A DNA stretch of 64,000 nt from Carallia brachiata (Eukaryota; Streptophyta; Magnoliopsida; Malpighiales; Rhizophoraceae), in contig JADCRB010000001.1 in assembly GCA_021464245.1 (NCBI GenBank), positions 6,444,152-6,508,151 on the forward strand, in the 5' to 3' direction. Under the pieces are notes generated by a model. The model made no database searches. It worked only from the letters and a program-made list of their open reading frames with translations, and had not been told where the DNA came from. This document shows positions 62,190 to 64,000 of this stretch, piece by piece. Made by a program: the position numbers and the translations under genes. Position 1 is the stretch's first letter. Each line of letters opens with the position of its first letter.

Positions 62190-64000
62190 TCACAACGCAG
62201 TCCTCTCTTGGACCTCTGCTGCCCTTTCTTCTTTCATCCTCTTCACAATGGCAAGTATCTTAGGATTGAAGAAACGGTCACGAACATACTTCCTCTCCTC
62301 AGCTTGTATCTCCTTAATAGCACTAGGAAATGGGTTAGGCGGAGGTCTTTTCCCCTGAAGACGGGCAATTTGTTTCAATCGAGCATATGCCTTCTTTTTC
62401 TCCTTTCTCTCTCTCCGATATTCCATCTAAGCATTTGACCAAAAAAAGGTATACAAATAATTTTATAAACCCAGGAAAAGAAACGATGACAAAATAAAGA
62501 AAACATGGTTACAGACAATTATAGTTCAATAAACCATAAAACATACATCGGCTACAGCCATAGCTTCATCCTCAGTGACACCCTGCTCCTTCAACTCAAG
62601 GACTCGCAGACCAAATATACGAGCTGGAGGAGGATTAAAAGCAGAGATCCTGTGAAAACATGAACAAACTCAGTTAAATTTTTCTTATGCATTGGTTCTG
62701 TGCTAGACAGATCATAAATTCATAATATTACTGGAAGCATTTTTGCTACGAAGACTATGGTCAGATAAAAATCTCAAAGTGGAGTGTCAAACTAAAAAGA
62801 GAATAATGTGAATCTAAAACAAGGCAATAGCATCAAAGGAAAAAAAAAAGGCATGCCCAAGGGCATAAATCAAGAAATAATCAACACATAATGATGGCAA
62901 TTGCACTTTTCAAAATCTTGTAATTACTAATCACAATCCTTCCAACATTCACCTGATAAACCACCATAACTACCATTAGTAATTACATTTGCGAAAAGTT
63001 GGAAATGCAAAACTCAATTACCATCCAAGCAAGCAAGCAACTGCATCTAAACCCTGGCTCTGTGAAAAAATCATTTATGCAAAGATTTTCGCTCAAGCAC
63101 AAGACCCTAATTTGACTGGAAACCAAAGCAAAAGTTCATGAGCAATGTTTCCCCACATGGAAATTTAACAAAAATTACTATTGAAAATATATAATTGGCA
63201 TGTTATAATTTGAATACACATAAACAAGGGAAATTGTACTCAAATTCTCAGAAAGAAAGCATAACAACAACAACAACAACAACAACAAGTTTTAATTCCA
63301 AAAAAATTGGTCGGCTACATGAAAGTGCAGAAAAAAGAAATAACAATACTTGATGGCGTCCTCGTATTTTGATTCCGGATGCTTCTTGAAGAACTTCTTT
63401 ATGTAAGGATCCTCTGGGAGACTAATCTGCTTAATCTTTCCATCTGTACGAGGAAACGTTGCTGGGGGTACTCTGGATGACACAGACCAAATACAATAAA
63501 AATGTAGAGCAAATGGGTATCACACCATTCAAGTAACCACATCACCACTAGTGTTATGTGGATACATGTTGATTTAGAAAATACAATGAGAACATCAATT
63601 CAATAGTCAATTATCCTCATACCCAACTCCCCCCAAAACAACCATAAAGCAAAATTAGCTATAGAATACTAAAGCAGCAATGAAAGTCTTCCCTTTATAT
63701 TAAAAACCAGGATTGAAATTCTCAAACCCAGAGAAAGAAAAGGGACTTGTACACCTAAACCCACATAGCAAATCCAAATTTACAGTCCAAAAACAAATAC
63801 AGAATCACTCTTAAAACCCCATTTCCTGTTTTCCCAGTTGAATATTTGCGCCCCAACCAAAATCATACCCAAAAAAGACAATTACTTTAACTATAAAAAG
63901 AAATAAACATTCGAGCTTTCCATTCATTTAGATCCAAAGCAGCATGCTTTACTACAAAAATTGCAAAAAAAATGTGAGAGAAAGAGGTCACCGTTCCATG
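62190..64000 (-). CDS. Mitochondrial small-subunit ribosomal protein mS23 (3' part; 5' end outside the window)
   Basis: Minus-strand exons: 63992-64000 (only the last nine bases of an exon), 63350-63472, 62547-62649 and 62190-62426, all with GT..AG borders and matching phases. The joined product reads MERVPPATFPRTDGKI, LPEDPYIKKFFKKHPESKYE, then AFNPPPARIFGLRVLELKEQ, GVTEDEAMAVADMEY, a Lys/Arg-rich stretch and PNPFPSAIKEIQAEE, RKYVRDRFFNPKI, ending after about 155 residues in ERTAL and a stop. This fits plant proteins annotated as mitochondrial ribosomal protein S23 (mS23), a component of the mitoribosomal small subunit, encoded in the nucleus and imported. The assignment rests on remembered family similarity. 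The N-terminus lies beyond 64000. The gene is convergent with MDN1. Confidence 0.8.
62650..63349 (-). other. 700-bp intron of the mS23-like gene
   Basis: This intron, with GT donor at 63349-63348 and AG acceptor at 62651-62650 on the minus strand, is AT-rich. It holds a (CAA)n microsatellite of about eight units at 63266-63290 and nothing else that I recognise. Confidence 0.75.
63473..63991 (-). other. Intron of the mS23-like gene
   Basis: The donor GTGACC at 63991-63990 and acceptor CATCCAG ending at 63473 flank 519 bases with no other feature. The phase fits: CG from the upstream exon plus A from the downstream exon gives the Arg codon before VPPATF. Confidence 0.75.

Noticed and set aside
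62158..62438. Plus-strand frames over the mS23 last exon
   Set aside because: They are shadows of the minus-strand exon, which has matching splice phases and a recognisable product.

Overview
This is a stretch of plant nuclear genome, most likely a core eudicot (possibly a rosid). The evidence is AT-rich intergenic DNA with MITE-like elements, short exons split by many T-rich introns with GT..AG borders, and three genes whose products resemble plant orthologues. No prokaryotic, viral or organellar gene block was seen.

Layout. (1) 1-13190: a gene-poor, AT-rich accessory region with no gene I can support. It holds three diverged copies of a roughly 3-kb unit, smaller direct and inverted copies of other segments, two fold-back elements, one Harbinger/Tourist-like element and several microsatellites. 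(2) 13374-25191, + strand: a class XI myosin heavy chain of the MYA1/XI-1 type in 39 exons, with an ATG-only first coding exon. (3) 25192-26850: 3' flank and intergenic DNA. (4) 26859-60594, + strand: midasin (MDN1/REA1), the giant AAA-ATPase of 60S ribosome biogenesis, in about 77 coding exons (about 16.3 kb of coding sequence, about 5,430 codons). It has a TATA box and a telo-box at its promoter and a repeat-built 5' leader. (5) 61150-61842, + strand: a degraded mitochondrial carrier (SLC25A44-like) pseudogene between convergent genes. (6) 62190-64000, - strand: the 3' exons of a mitochondrial ribosomal protein, probably mS23, whose 5' end lies outside the window.

The genes do not form an operon-like unit. 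Myosin XI drives organelle and vesicle movement on actin, midasin remodels pre-60S particles in the nucleus, and mS23 belongs to the mitochondrial small subunit. The convergent MDN1 and mS23 genes both serve ribosome production, but in different compartments, and I infer no functional link.

Main caution. Reading the exons against the families shows one frame break in myosin and about eleven in MDN1. Most are single missing bases in short homopolymers, while splice sites and motifs stay intact. I read these mainly as base-calling or assembly indels, not as two decaying genes, but the sequence alone cannot settle this. I did not find a convincing new biological system. The best leads are the frame-break pattern, two consecutive GC-AG introns and a duplicated splice donor in MDN1, and the mosaic duplications upstream of the myosin gene.
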